Shown here piece after piece: positions 17,103 through 25,868 of a stretch of DNA of 64,000 bases. The notes below the pieces were generated by a model that was not told the origin of the DNA, searched no databases, and saw only the letters and a program-made list of their open reading frames with translations. Source of the stretch: [Clostridium] citroniae WAL-17108 (GTDB lineage: Bacteria > Bacillota > Clostridia > Lachnospirales > Lachnospiraceae); assembly GCF_000233455.1 (NCBI RefSeq), contig NZ_JH376421.1, positions 310,001-374,000 on the forward strand. Reading direction: 5' to 3'. Position 1 is the first letter of the stretch. Every line of letters starts with the position of its first letter. The position numbers and the translations under genes were made by a program.

Positions 17103-18188
17103 TTAATTTCCCAGTTCCTCTATTCTTACCATGTAATCGTCCAGGCCTTCTGTCACTTCACCAATAATCTTAGAGCAGGCGTCCCGCCACGGCTGAAGGT
17201 CATCCACCTCCACAAAAGTCACACCGCTTTCCACCAGCTTTGCTTTGCACTCATCCTCCACGTCCTGGGAGCATCCGGCATTATATCTACTGGCGATACC
17301 GCCTGCCTCCATCACTGCCTCCTGCTGGGCCGGTGTCAGCTTGTCCCAGGCCGAATCAGTGATCAGTACCATACAGGCCCCAAAGGTATGACCGTCCAAA
17401 ATCATATATGGGGCAACCTCATTAAATGCATTGGACTGGTAGTTTACGATCGGCTGCTCCGCACCATCCACAACACCGGTTGACAGAGCGGAATACAGTT
17501 CATTAAATGCAACCGTTGCCGGAGCTGCCCCCAGCCCCTCAATGGTTCCCACCATGGTGGAATCGGTGGAAGAACGGATCTTCTTTCCTTTCAGGTCTTC
17601 TATCCCCGTTATTTTATCTTTAAAGAAAAAGTTGCGGAATCCTTCCTCTGCAAAAAACAGACCTCTGATTCCAAGTCCCACCTCATGGCATTCATTTAAG
17701 ATATCATCCCCAATGTCTGTCTCAACAGTCTTCCAGAAATGTTCCCTCCCGTTAAATATATAAGGAACAGTCAACAGGTTGGTGACATTGATCCCTGTGT
17801 AGTCCTTAAGACTTTGGGTTGCGATCCTGGTCATATCCACTGTGCCTCCCCCTGAGGTCATGGTATCCAGTACATCCCCCTCTGCGCCAAACACGCCGCC
17901 TGCATAGATCTGGATCTCAACCGACCCTCCGGACAGGCGCTCCACCTCTTCCTTAAACTTCTGTGCAGTCATTCCCATGAGTGAGGTCTCGCTGTTTACC
18001 TCCGCATATGACAGTGTAACCTTAGGGTCAGCGGCTGCTTTCTGGCTATCCGAAGCCTTCTGCCCTTCTGTTTGTGATTCTCCAGCAGACGGAATTGTTG
18101 TCTCCCCTGCGGTATTGGATTTAGCGCATGCTGATAAAAGGGACGCCATCATGGTTACCGATAATACAACTGCTAATAATTTCTTCAT
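17103..18188 (-). CDS. TRAP solute-binding lipoprotein (DctP-like)
   Basis: The 361-residue protein has a lipoprotein signal peptide ending in LLSAC (Cys about residue 21), then a Ser/Thr/Gln-rich linker and a DctP domain. The conserved arginine region KIRSSTDS and the YSALSTGVVDGAEQP motif near residue 230 are present; in this family the arginine pairs with the substrate carboxylate. It captures the sugar acid outside the membrane for the DctQM permease encoded downstream. Confidence 0.93.
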   Translation of the reverse strand: MKKLLAVVLSVTMMASLLSACAKSNTAGETTIPSAGESQTEGQKASDSQKAAADPKVTLSYAEVNSETSLMGMTAQKFKEEVERLSGGSVEIQIYAGGVFGAEGDVLDTMTSGGGTVDMTRIATQSLKDYTGINVTNLLTVPYIFNGREHFWKTVETDIGDDILNECHEVGLGIRGLFFAEEGFRNFFFKDKITGIEDLKGKKIRSSTDSTMVGTIEGLGAAPATVAFNELYSALSTGVVDGAEQPIVNYQSNAFNEVAPYMILDGHTFGACMVLITDSAWDKLTPAQQEAVMEAGGIASRYNAGCSQDVEDECKAKLVESGVTFVEVDDLQPWRDACSKIIGEVTEGLDDYMVRIEELGN

Positions 18189-18217
18189 AAGTCCTTCTCC
18201 TTCTCCTTGTTATTCAG

Positions 18218-19039
18218 TCACCCCTGTGCCACGCCGCGCATTTTCCGGACAAACAGCCCTGCCTCCCTGCGCACGCTTTCCACAGTGGGAAGATTCATAC
18301 ATTCAAATGACATATACTCCTGGAACCCGGCATTCCCCAGCTTTTCCACGATCCTCTCAAAGTCAATATGTCCGTACCCCGGGAACATCCTGTTGGAATC
18401 CGCCACATGGACATGGCACAGCCGTCTGCCCATACGCTCAATCGCCTCGTCAAACCTGGCGTCCTCAATATTGGCATGGAAGATATCCCATAGGATTCCC
18501 ATACAGCCTGCATTTGCAAGCTCCTTTTCTACAAATGACATTGCGTCATCCGCACTGTTAAACAGTGATGTCTCATAACGGTTAATGGCTTCCAGTATTA
18601 TGGTTACCCGTCTGTCCTGTGCATAGGTTATAACAGGCTCCAGATTCCTGGCCAGCGTCTGCTTTTGTTCCTCCTCTTTCCCAGGCTCTCCAAGCCCTCT
18701 CAAAAGTCCCAGGGTAACCTTGCTTCCCAGTATCACCGCTGCATCGATATGCTGCTTCATCCTCTCCTGGGCCTTCTTAAGTTCACCGCCGGTGTGCAAA
18801 AGGGAAATCCCCTCCAACAGCCGGGATTGCCCTGTTGAAATAGTGGAGCACCCCAACCCCCTTTCATCCAGATCTTTTCTGACCTTTCTTACATCCACAT
18901 CCTCATAGCTGGATATGCACACTTCCGCACCGTCAAAGCCACTGTCAGTCAGCCACTTCAGAGCCTGTCCATACTCCCTGGCCCGGTAAGGTGCAAAGGG
19001 CGTATCATACTGCAGTGTAATTGTCCCGCTGAATCTCAT
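18218..19039 (-). CDS. Sugar isomerase/epimerase-like TIM barrel protein
   Basis: This 273-residue xylose-isomerase-like TIM barrel has likely metal ligands in order: Glu in IILEAINRYE, Asp in LWDIFHANIED, His in HVHVADSNR and Glu in SFECMNL. The family includes hydroxypyruvate isomerase, tagatose 3-epimerase and IolE/IolI. In this cluster it may isomerise a keto intermediate produced by the dehydratase or dehydrogenase. The exact reaction cannot be told from sequence. Confidence 0.85.
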   Translation of the reverse strand: MRFSGTITLQYDTPFAPYRAREYGQALKWLTDSGFDGAEVCISSYEDVDVRKVRKDLDERGLGCSTISTGQSRLLEGISLLHTGGELKKAQERMKQHIDAAVILGSKVTLGLLRGLGEPGKEEEQKQTLARNLEPVITYAQDRRVTIILEAINRYETSLFNSADDAMSFVEKELANAGCMGILWDIFHANIEDARFDEAIERMGRRLCHVHVADSNRMFPGYGHIDFERIVEKLGNAGFQEYMSFECMNLPTVESVRREAGLFVRKMRGVAQG

Positions 19040-19080
19040 TCTTTCTATCCTGCCTTTCCCGGAGCATATTCATAAACCCC

Positions 19081-19854
19081 TCAAAATCCGTGAGCAAGGG
19101 CACCGCCGTCCACTGCGAAGTCCTGTCCTGTGCAGTATGATGATGCCTTTCCCAAAAGGAACAAGATCATTCTCCCAATGTCAGAGGGAGCGGCAAAACG
19201 ATCCAGCATCATTTTGCGAAGCGCAGCCTCCTTCCTGTCGGGATTTTCCCGGAACATTTCCTCATTCATCCGGGTAAGTACCCATCCCGGCGCCACACTG
19301 TTAACTAGTATATTATCATTTTTCCACTCCTCAGCCAGCCCCCTGGTAAGGCCTGTGACCCCTGATTTGGTCATACAGTACGGAACCACTCCCGAAAATC
19401 CCATATGTGCCCCCATGGAGGAAATACTCACGATCCTCCCTATGTGTTGGGACTGCTTCAGGTAGGGATAACACATCTTACACAGTTCAAATACGGTTTC
19501 CAGGTTAAGGTTCTGTATTCTTTGGTACCGGTCAGCGGGAAATTCTTCGGCCCTGCACTTATATGTAATACCTGCATTATTTACTAGGAAATCCAGGCCA
19601 CCCTCTTTTTCTGCAATGGTTTCAATGACCTGCTTTGTCTCTTCCCTGTCCATAAGATTCACCTGGACATCCGTCATTTCCCCTGAAATTTCTTCCTCAC
19701 TGCTCCTGGATACCACATCCAGATTATATACCTTGGCACCTGCATCGGTCAGTACCTTGGCAATGCCAAGACCTATACCCCTGGACGCGCCTGTCACAAC
19801 TCCCACATGCCCTTTAAGGCTGAACAGGTCATTTACATATTCAACACTACCCAT
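19081..19854 (-). CDS. SDR-family NAD(P)-dependent oxidoreductase
   Basis: The 257-residue protein has the Rossmann motif TGASRGIG near residue 20, NNAG near 90, catalytic Ser in SISSMG and the YxxxK pair in YCMTKSG. It closely resembles gluconate/ketogluconate 5-dehydrogenase-like SDRs. I place the start at an ATG 8 bp after AAAGGCGG; two earlier ATGs near 19878 overlap the dehydratase stop. It probably oxidises or reduces a sugar acid in the pathway served by the TRAP importer. Confidence 0.88.
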   Translation of the reverse strand: MGSVEYVNDLFSLKGHVGVVTGASRGIGLGIAKVLTDAGAKVYNLDVVSRSSEEEISGEMTDVQVNLMDREETKQVIETIAEKEGGLDFLVNNAGITYKCRAEEFPADRYQRIQNLNLETVFELCKMCYPYLKQSQHIGRIVSISSMGAHMGFSGVVPYCMTKSGVTGLTRGLAEEWKNDNILVNSVAPGWVLTRMNEEMFRENPDRKEAALRKMMLDRFAAPSDIGRMILFLLGKASSYCTGQDFAVDGGALAHGF

Positions 19855-19874
19855 ATTCATTACCGCCTTTCCCA

Positions 19875-20966
19875 TCATCCTCTTTCCAACGCCTGCATGC
19901 ACTCTTCCCTGAACCTGAATCCCCATCCTGCTCCCTCTCTCGGATAGGCAAACCCATTTTCAATCCTCATGGTGTTGTCAATGATCCCATCGATCCAGTC
20001 AAAGGATTCCGCACCGTATGGGTTCCTGACCGTACACAGAAGAGGTACATCATAATCCTTATAATAGTGGGGTAATGTAGGTATATGGTAGGCATCCGCA
20101 AGGGCCGCTGAATCCCGCCACGCCTCCACGCCTCCCAGGCGTATGATATCCGGCTGCCACAGATCCAGTGCATTACGCGCAATCAGGTTCTTAAGGGCTT
20201 CACAGTCGTACTCCCTCTCTCCCATGGCAAGGGCTATGCCGCATTTGCTGCGCAGCAGCTCATAACCCGCAAAATCCGTGTGTACCACCGGTTCCTCAAA
20301 CCACTGGATTCCTATTGCCCTGGCCCGTTCTGACAATTCCAAAGCAGTGGGCACATCCATTCCCTGGTTTGCATCCATCATGATCTTAACTCCGCTTCCC
20401 AGCGCTTCCCTGCATTTTGTAAGCCTCTCCATGTCCCTGTCAACAGATCCGGATCCCACCTTGATCTTGACTGCAGTGAATCCCCTGCTCTTATAATCCG
20501 TCACTTCCTCCAGCAGTTCCTCAATACTGTAGGAGATCCATCCTCCGCTTCCGTATACAGGTATCCTCTTCTGGTTTGCCCCCAGCATCTTCCATACCGG
20601 CAGTCCGCAGCAATGCCCCCATGCATCCCACATGGCTATATTCACTGCTGCTATGGCACAGGTGTTAATGCCTGTGTTTCCAAAATATTCCGCTTCCATG
20701 TCCCAGTCCTTTTTCATCTTCACCGTATCATAGACAGCATACTGCCGGGATTTTATAAAATTACACACATCCTTTAAGGCCCCCTCAACCGCACCTGGAG
20801 AATAGTGGAAGGACAACAGATATCCTTGTCCCCTGATTCCCTCCCTTGTGGTCAGCTCCACAATGTAAAATGCAATCTTGCTGATCGTGTGGGTGGAATC
20901 CGCTATAGGCTTACTGATGCTTGAAACCGCTCTGTAATATGTAATATCCGAAATCATATGATCCAT
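19875..20966 (-). CDS. Enolase-superfamily sugar-acid dehydratase (mandelate racemase/muconate lactonizing type)
   Basis: The 363-residue protein shows the superfamily layout: a capping N-domain and a barrel with the base VKIKVG (about residue 165), metal ligands in MMDANQG, WFEEPV and GEREYD, and a C-terminal His in TLPHYY. These suit acid-sugar dehydration or racemisation. The second Lys in KIK and the barrel His form the usual base pair. Neighbouring TRAP, SDR and TIM-barrel genes point to an aldonate or uronate substrate. Confidence 0.88.
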   Translation of the reverse strand: MDHMISDITYYRAVSSISKPIADSTHTISKIAFYIVELTTREGIRGQGYLLSFHYSPGAVEGALKDVCNFIKSRQYAVYDTVKMKKDWDMEAEYFGNTGINTCAIAAVNIAMWDAWGHCCGLPVWKMLGANQKRIPVYGSGGWISYSIEELLEEVTDYKSRGFTAVKIKVGSGSVDRDMERLTKCREALGSGVKIMMDANQGMDVPTALELSERARAIGIQWFEEPVVHTDFAGYELLRSKCGIALAMGEREYDCEALKNLIARNALDLWQPDIIRLGGVEAWRDSAALADAYHIPTLPHYYKDYDVPLLCTVRNPYGAESFDWIDGIIDNTMRIENGFAYPREGAGWGFRFREECMQALERG

Positions 20967-20986
20967 TTTGTATCTCTTCCTTTCAT

Positions 20987-21460
20987 CTATTTAAAGTTTT
21001 CTGATTCTATTTCCTGGAGTTTTCCAAAACCTCTCTCGTTATTCCGCCTTCTCTGTTCCTCAAATCCCTGGCACCATCTGCCCTCCAGCCAACGCTCAGC
21101 CATCTCGGCTCCCATACTGAAGCTAACCACCTTTTCACCCATGGCCAGTACATTGGCATTGTTGATCAGGGATGTCTTTTCAGCAGTGTATACGCTCTCA
21201 CATGCAACCGCATACACGCCTCTGAACTTATTGGCGATCATACTTACACCTGCTCCTGTTCCGCAGATCACAATACCACGTTCCACCCTTCCCTCCCGGA
21301 TTACTCGGGCCAGGTTTTCCGATGCTTCAAAATATAGGGTAGCATCCTCCTCCTTCTGTGCTCCCACATCCTCCACCTCATATCCCAGGGCAATGATGTG
21401 CGCTTTTACCGCTTCTTTTAAGCGAAATCCTGAAAAATCTGATGCAATCACTACGTTCAT
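20987..21460 (-). CDS. RpiB/LacAB-family sugar-phosphate isomerase
   Basis: The 157-residue product begins MNVVIASDFSGF and has the ICGTGAGVSMIANK motif (about residues 68-81) with the catalytic Cys region of RpiB. RpiB-fold enzymes isomerise ribose-5-P, allose-6-P or related sugar phosphates. It is the first gene of the minus-strand operon, downstream of the operator-bearing promoter. The catalytic base region and DVGAQ loop differ from the second RpiB at 32294, so the two probably handle different sugars. Confidence 0.85.
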   Translation of the reverse strand: MNVVIASDFSGFRLKEAVKAHIIALGYEVEDVGAQKEEDATLYFEASENLARVIREGRVERGIVICGTGAGVSMIANKFRGVYAVACESVYTAEKTSLINNANVLAMGEKVVSFSMGAEMAERWLEGRWCQGFEEQRRRNNERGFGKLQEIESENFK

Positions 21461-21570
21461 TTCTGTCTTCCTTTCTTATCTCTTTCGGATTAGGACTCCC
21501 ACTTATGGTTGATGGTGAATCCATGTAATCAGCATTGATCCCCCCTGCCCTATCTACTCCAACGCGGAAC

Positions 21571-21625
21571 TAAAACGTTTTATGTTTATGGCTTGATATT
21601 AGCAGATTATTCATGTTCTAGTCAA
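21571..21625 (-). promoter_or_regulatory. Sugar-acid operon promoter with LacI-type operator O1
   Basis: On the minus strand TTGACT (21620-21625), an 18-bp spacer and TAATAT (21596-21601) form a promoter. TAAAACGTTTTA at 21571-21582 is a perfect 12-bp palindrome with a central CG located just downstream of the -10, as expected for repression. No gene is seen in the rest of the 21461-21814 intergenic region apart from the second operator. Confidence 0.65.
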
Positions 21626-21711
21626 TAATTATTTGGATTTTTTACTATTTTCGTGCACGTTAAACATATTTTTAGTAGTTTTACTAGTGTATTTTTCACT
21701 GGACAATTTTT

Positions 21712-21725
21712 ATAAAACGTTTTAT
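21712..21725. promoter_or_regulatory. LacI-type operator O2
   Basis: ATAAAACGTTTTAT is a perfect 14-bp palindrome with the same core as O1, 142 bp away centre to centre. It could support looping or act on the divergent HIT gene. Confidence 0.6.
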
Positions 21726-21814
21726 TATAAATTTTGTAATCAGCATGAACCCTAAACCCTTGGACGCTCCGTAACGGAACAAACCAACAGATTACATATG
21801 GAGGTATCTATAAG

Positions 21815-22243
21815 ATGAAAGATCCAAATTGTGCCTATTGCATGCAGGGTGATATGGCAGCAGCATTCGCCTATCCTGTCTGCGAAATGAATACCAGTTT
21901 TCTATACATATTTAAGGAGCAGAGCAAACGCGGCCGTTGCGTTATTGCCCACAAAAAACATGTCAGTGAGCTGATCGACCTGACCGCTGAGGAACGGACC
22001 GCCTTTTTCTCCGATGTGGCGGCGGCAGCCAATGCCATTCATAAGGCATTCAAACCTGATAAGCTGAATTACGGCGCTTATGGTGATACCGGCTCCCATC
22101 TCCATTTTCATCTGGTCCCCAAGTACAGGGATGGAGAAGAATGGGGCGGAACTTTTGAGATGAACAGTAAGAAGACGTTTCTCTCTGACAGTGAATATGA
22201 AAACCTGGCACGTACTCTTAGGGCGTATCTGCCGGCTGAATAA
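21815..22243 (+). CDS. HIT-family nucleotide-binding protein
   Basis: The 142-residue protein carries the histidine triad HLHFHLVPKY near residue 93. HIT proteins hydrolyse nucleoside phosphoramidates or related nucleotides. The C-terminal part follows usual HIT topology. TATGGAGG lies about 10 bp before the ATG. It is the only plus-strand gene between the divergent sugar-acid operon and rubrerythrin 2, and ends in its own terminator. Confidence 0.88.
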   Translation: MKDPNCAYCMQGDMAAAFAYPVCEMNTSFLYIFKEQSKRGRCVIAHKKHVSELIDLTAEERTAFFSDVAAAANAIHKAFKPDKLNYGAYGDTGSHLHFHLVPKYRDGEEWGGTFEMNSKKTFLSDSEYENLARTLRAYLPAE

Positions 22244-22266
22244 GCCATACACCCCATACTGCAGAA

Positions 22267-22315
22267 ACGCCTGGTTTCCTTCATAAATCCTAAGGGAAAT
22301 CCAGGCGTCTTTTAT
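22267..22315 (+). terminator. Terminator of the HIT gene
   Basis: ACGCCTGG (22267-22274) pairs with CCAGGCGT (22301-22308), extended by imperfect TTTCC/GGAAA pairing, followed by TCTTTTATTT. Confidence 0.8.
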
Positions 22316-22339
22316 TTCTATAAATATTCAAAAAAATGC

Positions 22340-22392
22340 TTGACTTTTTCCCGGATCTGTATTATATTGATATCAGTAACAATTACTATTAT
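22340..22392 (+). promoter_or_regulatory. Promoter and PerR-type box of reverse rubrerythrin 2
   Basis: TTGACT (22340-22345), 17-bp spacer, TATATT (22363-22368), 6 bp, then the 18-bp box AGTAACAATTACTATTAT (22375-22392), identical to that of copy 1. Confidence 0.8.
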
Positions 22393-22436
22393 CAATTACG
22401 AACTATAAATATATGGGAAAAAGGAGAATATTGATT

Positions 22437-22982
22437 ATGAAAAAATGGGTATGTACAGTATGCGGTTATGTTTATGAGGGAGAGAATCCACCTGAGAAGT
22501 GTCCACAGTGCGGTGTTCCTGCATCCAAGTTCAAAGAGCAGGAAGCTGACAAGATGGCATGGGCATGCGAGCACGAGGTTGGTGTTGCACAGGGTTCCCC
22601 TGAAGATATCATGATGGATTTAAGAGCTAATTTCGAGGGCGAGTGCTCCGAGGTTGGCATGTACCTGGCCATGTCCAGAGTGGCCCACAGGGAAGGATAT
22701 CCTGAGATTGGTATGTACTGGGCTCAGGCAGCTTTTGAGGAAGCAGAGCACGCCGCCAAGTTCGCGGAGCTGTTAGGCGAGGTTGTTACCTCCTCCACCA
22801 AGAAGAACCTGGAGATGAGAGTGGCTGCTGAGAACGGCGCTACTGCCGGCAAGTTCGACCTGGCCAAGAGAGCAAAGGCCCTGAACCTGGATGCGATCCA
22901 TGACACGGTTCATGAGATGGCTAAGGATGAGGCACGCCACGGCAAGGCGTTTGAAGGTCTGCTACAGAGGTACTTTGGCTAA
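22437..22982 (+). CDS. Reverse rubrerythrin, copy 2
   Basis: The 181-residue product has N-terminal rubredoxin cysteines C6, C9, C22 and C25 and the C-terminal diiron four-helix domain. It is almost identical to copies 1 and 3, with changes near residues 94-98 (GMYWAQ versus GLYWEK) and in the last ten residues. The ATG follows AAAAAGGAGA. The role is peroxide and oxygen reduction, under the shared PerR-type box. The scar at 13992-14029 matches this copy exactly over 38 bp, so a close relative of it once stood there. Confidence 0.93.
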   Translation: MKKWVCTVCGYVYEGENPPEKCPQCGVPASKFKEQEADKMAWACEHEVGVAQGSPEDIMMDLRANFEGECSEVGMYLAMSRVAHREGYPEIGMYWAQAAFEEAEHAAKFAELLGEVVTSSTKKNLEMRVAAENGATAGKFDLAKRAKALNLDAIHDTVHEMAKDEARHGKAFEGLLQRYFG

Positions 22983-23060
22983 TATATAAAAATTTCATCA
23001 GAATAAACATCCCAGCCCGTACCAGGATAGCGGAATACGGACTGCGGCGCACCGCAAGGC

Positions 23061-23100
23061 GGGCAGGCCCCCATACTCGGGGATCCTGCCCACTTTTTTT
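23061..23100 (+). terminator. Terminator of reverse rubrerythrin 2
   Basis: GGGCAGG pairs with CCTGCCC, extended by CCCC/GGGG with a two-base bulge, and is followed by seven T (23094-23100). Confidence 0.85.
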
Positions 23101-23117
23101 GGAAATGCCGGGGAACC

Positions 23118-24095
23118 CTATCCCATCTCCATTCCTATTTTCTTAAAACCTGCAATCGCTGCCCCCACAATACCGTTGGCCGGCGATGGTTGGGAGAAAT
23201 AGATCTGAAGGTTCTCAGCCGGATACGGCTTTCTCGTATGCTCCAGTATACAGCGTACCAGCTTTTCCCTTGGAAATGACTTCATCTGTACAATCCCGCC
23301 TCCGATCACCACTGCCTCGGGGTCAAGTATATTGATCTCCGCCACCACCGGAATGGACATGGCTTGTACAAATTCGTCCAGCACCTGCGTGTGCCCCCAT
23401 TGGGTGAACAGATCCCCGATCCCGGTATGGGGAAAATGGGCTTTCTGCAATTGCTCCAGGGCTTTTCCGCAGCAGTACATCTCCACACATCCCTTATTGC
23501 CGCAGCTGCACGGGCGTTGCTCAAGTCCCATCTGTATATGGCCCACCTCGGCAGCCGTGCCGTTCTTGCCAATAAAAGGACGTCCGTTTATGTAGATCGC
23601 ATTTCCCATTCCCGTGCCAAAATAAAAGCCTGCCACTGCTCCCTCTGAAGGCAGCTTAAGCTGCCATATGTCATTGGCCAGCAGATAATATGCATCATGG
23701 TCTATGATGACCGGTATGCCCAGCCTATCTTCCAGCGCCTCCACAATATCCACACCATCCAGTCCCGGAAAATTGGTGGATGAATACAGTCTGCGTCTGT
23801 GCCTGTCCACAACAGAGGGAAATCCTGCCGCCACCATCACAGGGACACGGCCATTTGAATTTCTCCTGATATAATCCAGGATCACAGCGCCAAGGGCCTG
23901 GGGCGTGTCATCCGCCTCATATACCTGTCTGGCCGGAATCACTTCAAGGGCTGACACAATGAGCGTTTCATCCACCAGCCCCATGCGCAGGTTGGTGCCG
24001 CCGATGTCCATGCCAAGTATCCTCCTGGCGCCCGCCCCAAGATCCAATCCCGATACGGCCTCGTCTTTTATCCTGTCTCTTATCCCGTCTTCCAT
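23118..24095 (-). CDS. ROK-family sugar kinase, allose-kinase-like
   Basis: The 325-residue protein has the ATP phosphate motif DIGGTNLRMG near residue 30, the FGTGMGNA motif, the EVGHI catalytic region and the ROK zinc site CSCGNKGCVE. The GFPSVVD start of the sugar domain and the FPREKLV segment near the C-terminus recall E. coli AlsK (D-allose kinase) more than glucokinase or NagK. That reading, from memory of AlsK, suggests allose or a related hexose as substrate. It is the last gene of the sugar ABC cluster. Confidence 0.8.
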   Translation of the reverse strand: MEDGIRDRIKDEAVSGLDLGAGARRILGMDIGGTNLRMGLVDETLIVSALEVIPARQVYEADDTPQALGAVILDYIRRNSNGRVPVMVAAGFPSVVDRHRRRLYSSTNFPGLDGVDIVEALEDRLGIPVIIDHDAYYLLANDIWQLKLPSEGAVAGFYFGTGMGNAIYINGRPFIGKNGTAAEVGHIQMGLEQRPCSCGNKGCVEMYCCGKALEQLQKAHFPHTGIGDLFTQWGHTQVLDEFVQAMSIPVVAEINILDPEAVVIGGGIVQMKSFPREKLVRCILEHTRKPYPAENLQIYFSQPSPANGIVGAAIAGFKKIGMEMG

Positions 24096-24103
24096 TCCGT
24101 CTC

Positions 24104-24847
24104 CTAATCCCTGGCGAGAATGTAGTTGGCATATTCCTTTAAAAGCGGCGTCTCCTTTTCAGTTATGATCGTGCACTCCGACAGCTCCATGGCTTTGCAC
24201 ATGGTGCGTTTTCCCGACTTTGAACTGTCTGCCAGCACGTAGATCTGCGCTGAATTTTCTTTTACGATCCGCTTTTTATTGGCCTCCCTGCTGTCAGGGG
24301 TATTGACACCGGACTGAAGGTCATACCCGGTAGCGCCAATAAAGGCTTTGTCAAAAAACATGTTCTTTAAACTGTTATCCGCCATGCTGCCCACAATAGA
24401 CGCCGTGGACTTCAGTACATCCCCGCCAATCATTATTACATTGATCTCAGTTTCCAAAATGCTGGGAACCACCATTGCATTGGTTGTCACCACTGTTATC
24501 TTCTTATTCTTGAGATAAGGGATCATCTTTAAGCAGGTGGTTCCCGCATCGATATAAATGACCTCTCCATCGCCTACCAGCTGTGCCGCCGTCTTTGCAA
24601 TGGCCTCTTTCTCCTTGATCTTATATAAGCCCCTGGAATTGATGGGAGTATCATAGGAGCCTGTTTTGATCTTGGCAGCTCCTCCCCGCAAAAGGACGAT
24701 CTGCCCTTCCCCCTCCAATATCTTCAAATCCCTTCTGATCGTGGATTCCGAAACCCCGTTTAATGCTTTGGCAAAATCCCCAAGGGTTACCATATCCTGC
24801 TTTTCCAGTTCTGTAAGCAATATCTGCCGTCTTTCGTATGGAATCAT
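24104..24847 (-). CDS. DeoR/GlpR-family transcriptional regulator
   Basis: The 247-residue protein starts at the ATG after GGGAGGGG, directly at MIPYERRQ; codons further upstream lack a site. The N-terminal DeoR helix-turn-helix (VSESTIRRDLKILEGEG) is followed by an effector domain with the GDGEVIYIDAGTT sugar-phosphate signature near residue 90. It probably represses this sugar cluster and is released by a phosphorylated sugar made by the flanking kinases. Confidence 0.9.
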   Translation of the reverse strand: MIPYERRQILLTELEKQDMVTLGDFAKALNGVSESTIRRDLKILEGEGQIVLLRGGAAKIKTGSYDTPINSRGLYKIKEKEAIAKTAAQLVGDGEVIYIDAGTTCLKMIPYLKNKKITVVTTNAMVVPSILETEINVIMIGGDVLKSTASIVGSMADNSLKNMFFDKAFIGATGYDLQSGVNTPDSREANKKRIVKENSAQIYVLADSSKSGKRTMCKAMELSECTIITEKETPLLKEYANYILARD

Positions 24848-24929
24848 CAGACCCCTCCCTGTATCTTTCACATCACTATTTACCTTAAAGTATACATGAA
24901 ATGCAAAGATTGTCAATTTTACAGTGGTC

Positions 24930-25862
24930 TCATTTCAACCATTTATTACGGAAATCCAACACCTGTCCAATATCCGGCATGGAGTCCTGTGCGCCCGTAT
25001 CCTGTACGGTCAGGGCGCTGCAGCAGGTGGCAAGATCCAGCATATCCTCCAGCTCCATATGGTTTAGGATGCCGTATGCCAGGCCGCCCACAAAGGAGTC
25101 CCCGGCCCCGGTGGTCTCAACTGCCGCGACCGGATAGGATCCCTTGTAACAGAGCCGTTCTCCTTTACAGGCCACCGCCCCCAGACTTCCCAAGGTAAAG
25201 ATACAGACATTCCCCATCTCCCCTGCAAAACGCTTTAATGCCTCCTCTGCCTTTTTCACAGAGTCAATTGCTTCACCTGTATAAAATTCAGCTTCCACCT
25301 CATTCATGATCAGGTAACCGCAAAGCTTCATATATTTTTTATGGATCTTTGCAGCCGGTGCCATATTAAACAGGATGGTACATCCGGCCTTTGCAGCCGT
25401 CTCAATGGCGTACCGGATCACTTCCTCCGGGATCTCCATTTGCAGAATGACAACCGTATGCTCATCCAGCAGGCAGCGTATCCCATCAATGTCCTCCGTA
25501 CCCATGGAATAATTGGCGCCCCTGGTAATGGAGGCATACACGCTCCCATCCGGCAGTGTGTGTACGACTCCCATGCCGCTGCTGCCGTTTCTGCGTTTCA
25601 CAAATTCCGTGTCCACCCCGTATTTCTGCAGACCCTCCAGAAGCTTTAGACCATTTACATCCATGCCCACATTGCCGGCCATATAGGTCTTGATCCCCAG
25701 CCTGGCGCACTGCACCGCCTGGTTGCCGCCCTTGCCCCCGCAGCAGAACTCCGCGCTTTTTGCCTGGTGCGTCTCACCTTTGTACGGCATCCTGTCTGTC
25801 TTTAGAATAATGTCATAATTCAGGCTTCCTATTACAACTGCCTTTCCCTCCATTTTCACCAT
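24930..25862 (-). CDS. PfkB-family carbohydrate kinase (ribokinase-like)
   Basis: The 310-residue kinase has the N-terminal GSLNYDIILK start, the GGKGGNQAVQ motif (PfkB signature 1) and the C-terminal TTGAGDSFVGG anion-hole motif with catalytic Asp. Ribokinase is the closest type. It lies in the operon between the ABC permease and DeoR genes and probably phosphorylates the imported sugar or its epimer. A second sugar kinase (ROK) in the same operon suggests two substrates or two steps. Confidence 0.88.
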   Translation of the reverse strand: MVKMEGKAVVIGSLNYDIILKTDRMPYKGETHQAKSAEFCCGGKGGNQAVQCARLGIKTYMAGNVGMDVNGLKLLEGLQKYGVDTEFVKRRNGSSGMGVVHTLPDGSVYASITRGANYSMGTEDIDGIRCLLDEHTVVILQMEIPEEVIRYAIETAAKAGCTILFNMAPAAKIHKKYMKLCGYLIMNEVEAEFYTGEAIDSVKKAEEALKRFAGEMGNVCIFTLGSLGAVACKGERLCYKGSYPVAAVETTGAGDSFVGGLAYGILNHMELEDMLDLATCCSALTVQDTGAQDSMPDIGQVLDFRNKWLK

Positions 25863-25868
25863 CCGTCC

